Below are positions 47,418-47,518 of a DNA stretch of 47,518 nt, in pieces. This DNA comes from Candidatus Accumulibacter iunctus (GTDB taxonomy: Bacteria > Pseudomonadota > Gammaproteobacteria > Burkholderiales > Rhodocyclaceae), in assembly GCA_002345025.1 (NCBI GenBank), contig DDUX01000030.1, positions 16,846-64,363 of the forward strand. Direction: 5' to 3'. The translations under genes and the position numbers were made by a program. Under the pieces are notes generated by a model that made no database searches, had not been told where the DNA came from, and worked only from the letters and a program-made list of their open reading frames with translations. The number at the start of each line of letters is the position of its first letter. The stretch's first letter is position 1.

Positions 47418-47458
47418 GTTCGACGACCAATGCCAACGACGGCTACTCCTGGTGTTAG
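47325..47458 (+). other. fragment with one membrane helix in another frame
   Basis: In a different frame from the hydrogenase remnant the sequence reads GGSLFNATKLVCGVFMAIAA and IIVVRLFFGLSSTTNANDGY, ending at TAG 47456-47458. It has a single strong hydrophobic segment. It has no start codon with a ribosome site, so it is probably the 3' end of some other gene joined here. I do not recognise it. The last 60 bases of the window hold nothing visible. Confidence 0.3.
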
Positions 47459-47518
47459 TGGCTGCGAAGAACCGCGGATATCTGGCGCGCAAAGATGGCG
47501 GAGAATGGTTGACTGTTG

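Noticed and set aside
1..47518. CRISPR array
   Set aside because: No series of equal-length direct repeats with regular unique spacers is visible; the repeats found are two- to four-copy intergenic elements.

Overview
The window is a GC-rich stretch of about 47.5 kb, densely coding on both strands. Gene content points to a betaproteobacterium of the Rhodocyclales type. It has a polyphosphate kinase 2, a PEP-CTERM exported protein, several TTG/GTG starts, periplasmic CxxCH proteins, a FadL-type porin and remains of an uptake-hydrogenase locus. An organism like 'Candidatus Accumulibacter' fits, but that is inference from gene content and recall, with no search behind it.

Region by region. (1) 0.2-6.1 kb is a sulfur/persulfide island: an exported rhodanese, cysteine synthase, a TauE-type exporter and a persulfide dioxygenase-like hydrolase. 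These are divergent from a BigR-type ArsR repressor with two split YeeE/YedE permease halves, an OsmC protein and a CxxCH haem protein. (2) 6.2-13.8 kb holds a large MscS-type channel, an outer-membrane protein, a CorA-type transporter and a SulP/STAS transporter. (3) 13.8-23.5 kb contains a DUF29 protein, a pRiA4b ORF-3-like gene, PPK2, a repeat-rich secreted protein with a DUF2092 protein, FadL, MarC, a PEP-CTERM protein and a cardiolipin synthase. Copies of a 121-bp intergenic repeat are scattered through it. (4) 23.5-29.9 kb is an accessory block: a chemoreceptor with a CxxCH sensor and a PilZ tail, then a three-gene operon with its own promoter. That operon encodes a NUDIX ADP-ribose hydrolase, a deoxyribosyltransferase-like/macro-domain protein and a SIR2-CHAT fusion. 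(5) 30-34.6 kb is a run of envelope proteins, with a small transposon-like element (MITE) inserted just before one of them. (6) 34.7-41.3 kb has a broken hisC fragment, a FixL/FixJ-like two-component pair, a sulfatase with a HAD partner and a tRNA-Gly(CCC). (7) 41.6-47.5 kb has trmB-dusC, a GGDEF protein and a decayed hydrogenase region (HoxJ/HupT-like kinase pseudogene and truncated hydrogenase small subunit).

The most interesting unit is the NUDIX / NDT-macro / SIR2-CHAT operon at 25.8-29.9 kb. All three proteins are predicted to make, bind or destroy NAD-derived nucleotides. One carries a CHAT domain in which the usual catalytic cysteine is a histidine. It looks like an NAD-depletion type defence or stress module with a built-in ADP-ribose disposal enzyme. 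That function is inference. The second notable unit is the persulfide-sensing switch at 3.8-4.2 kb.
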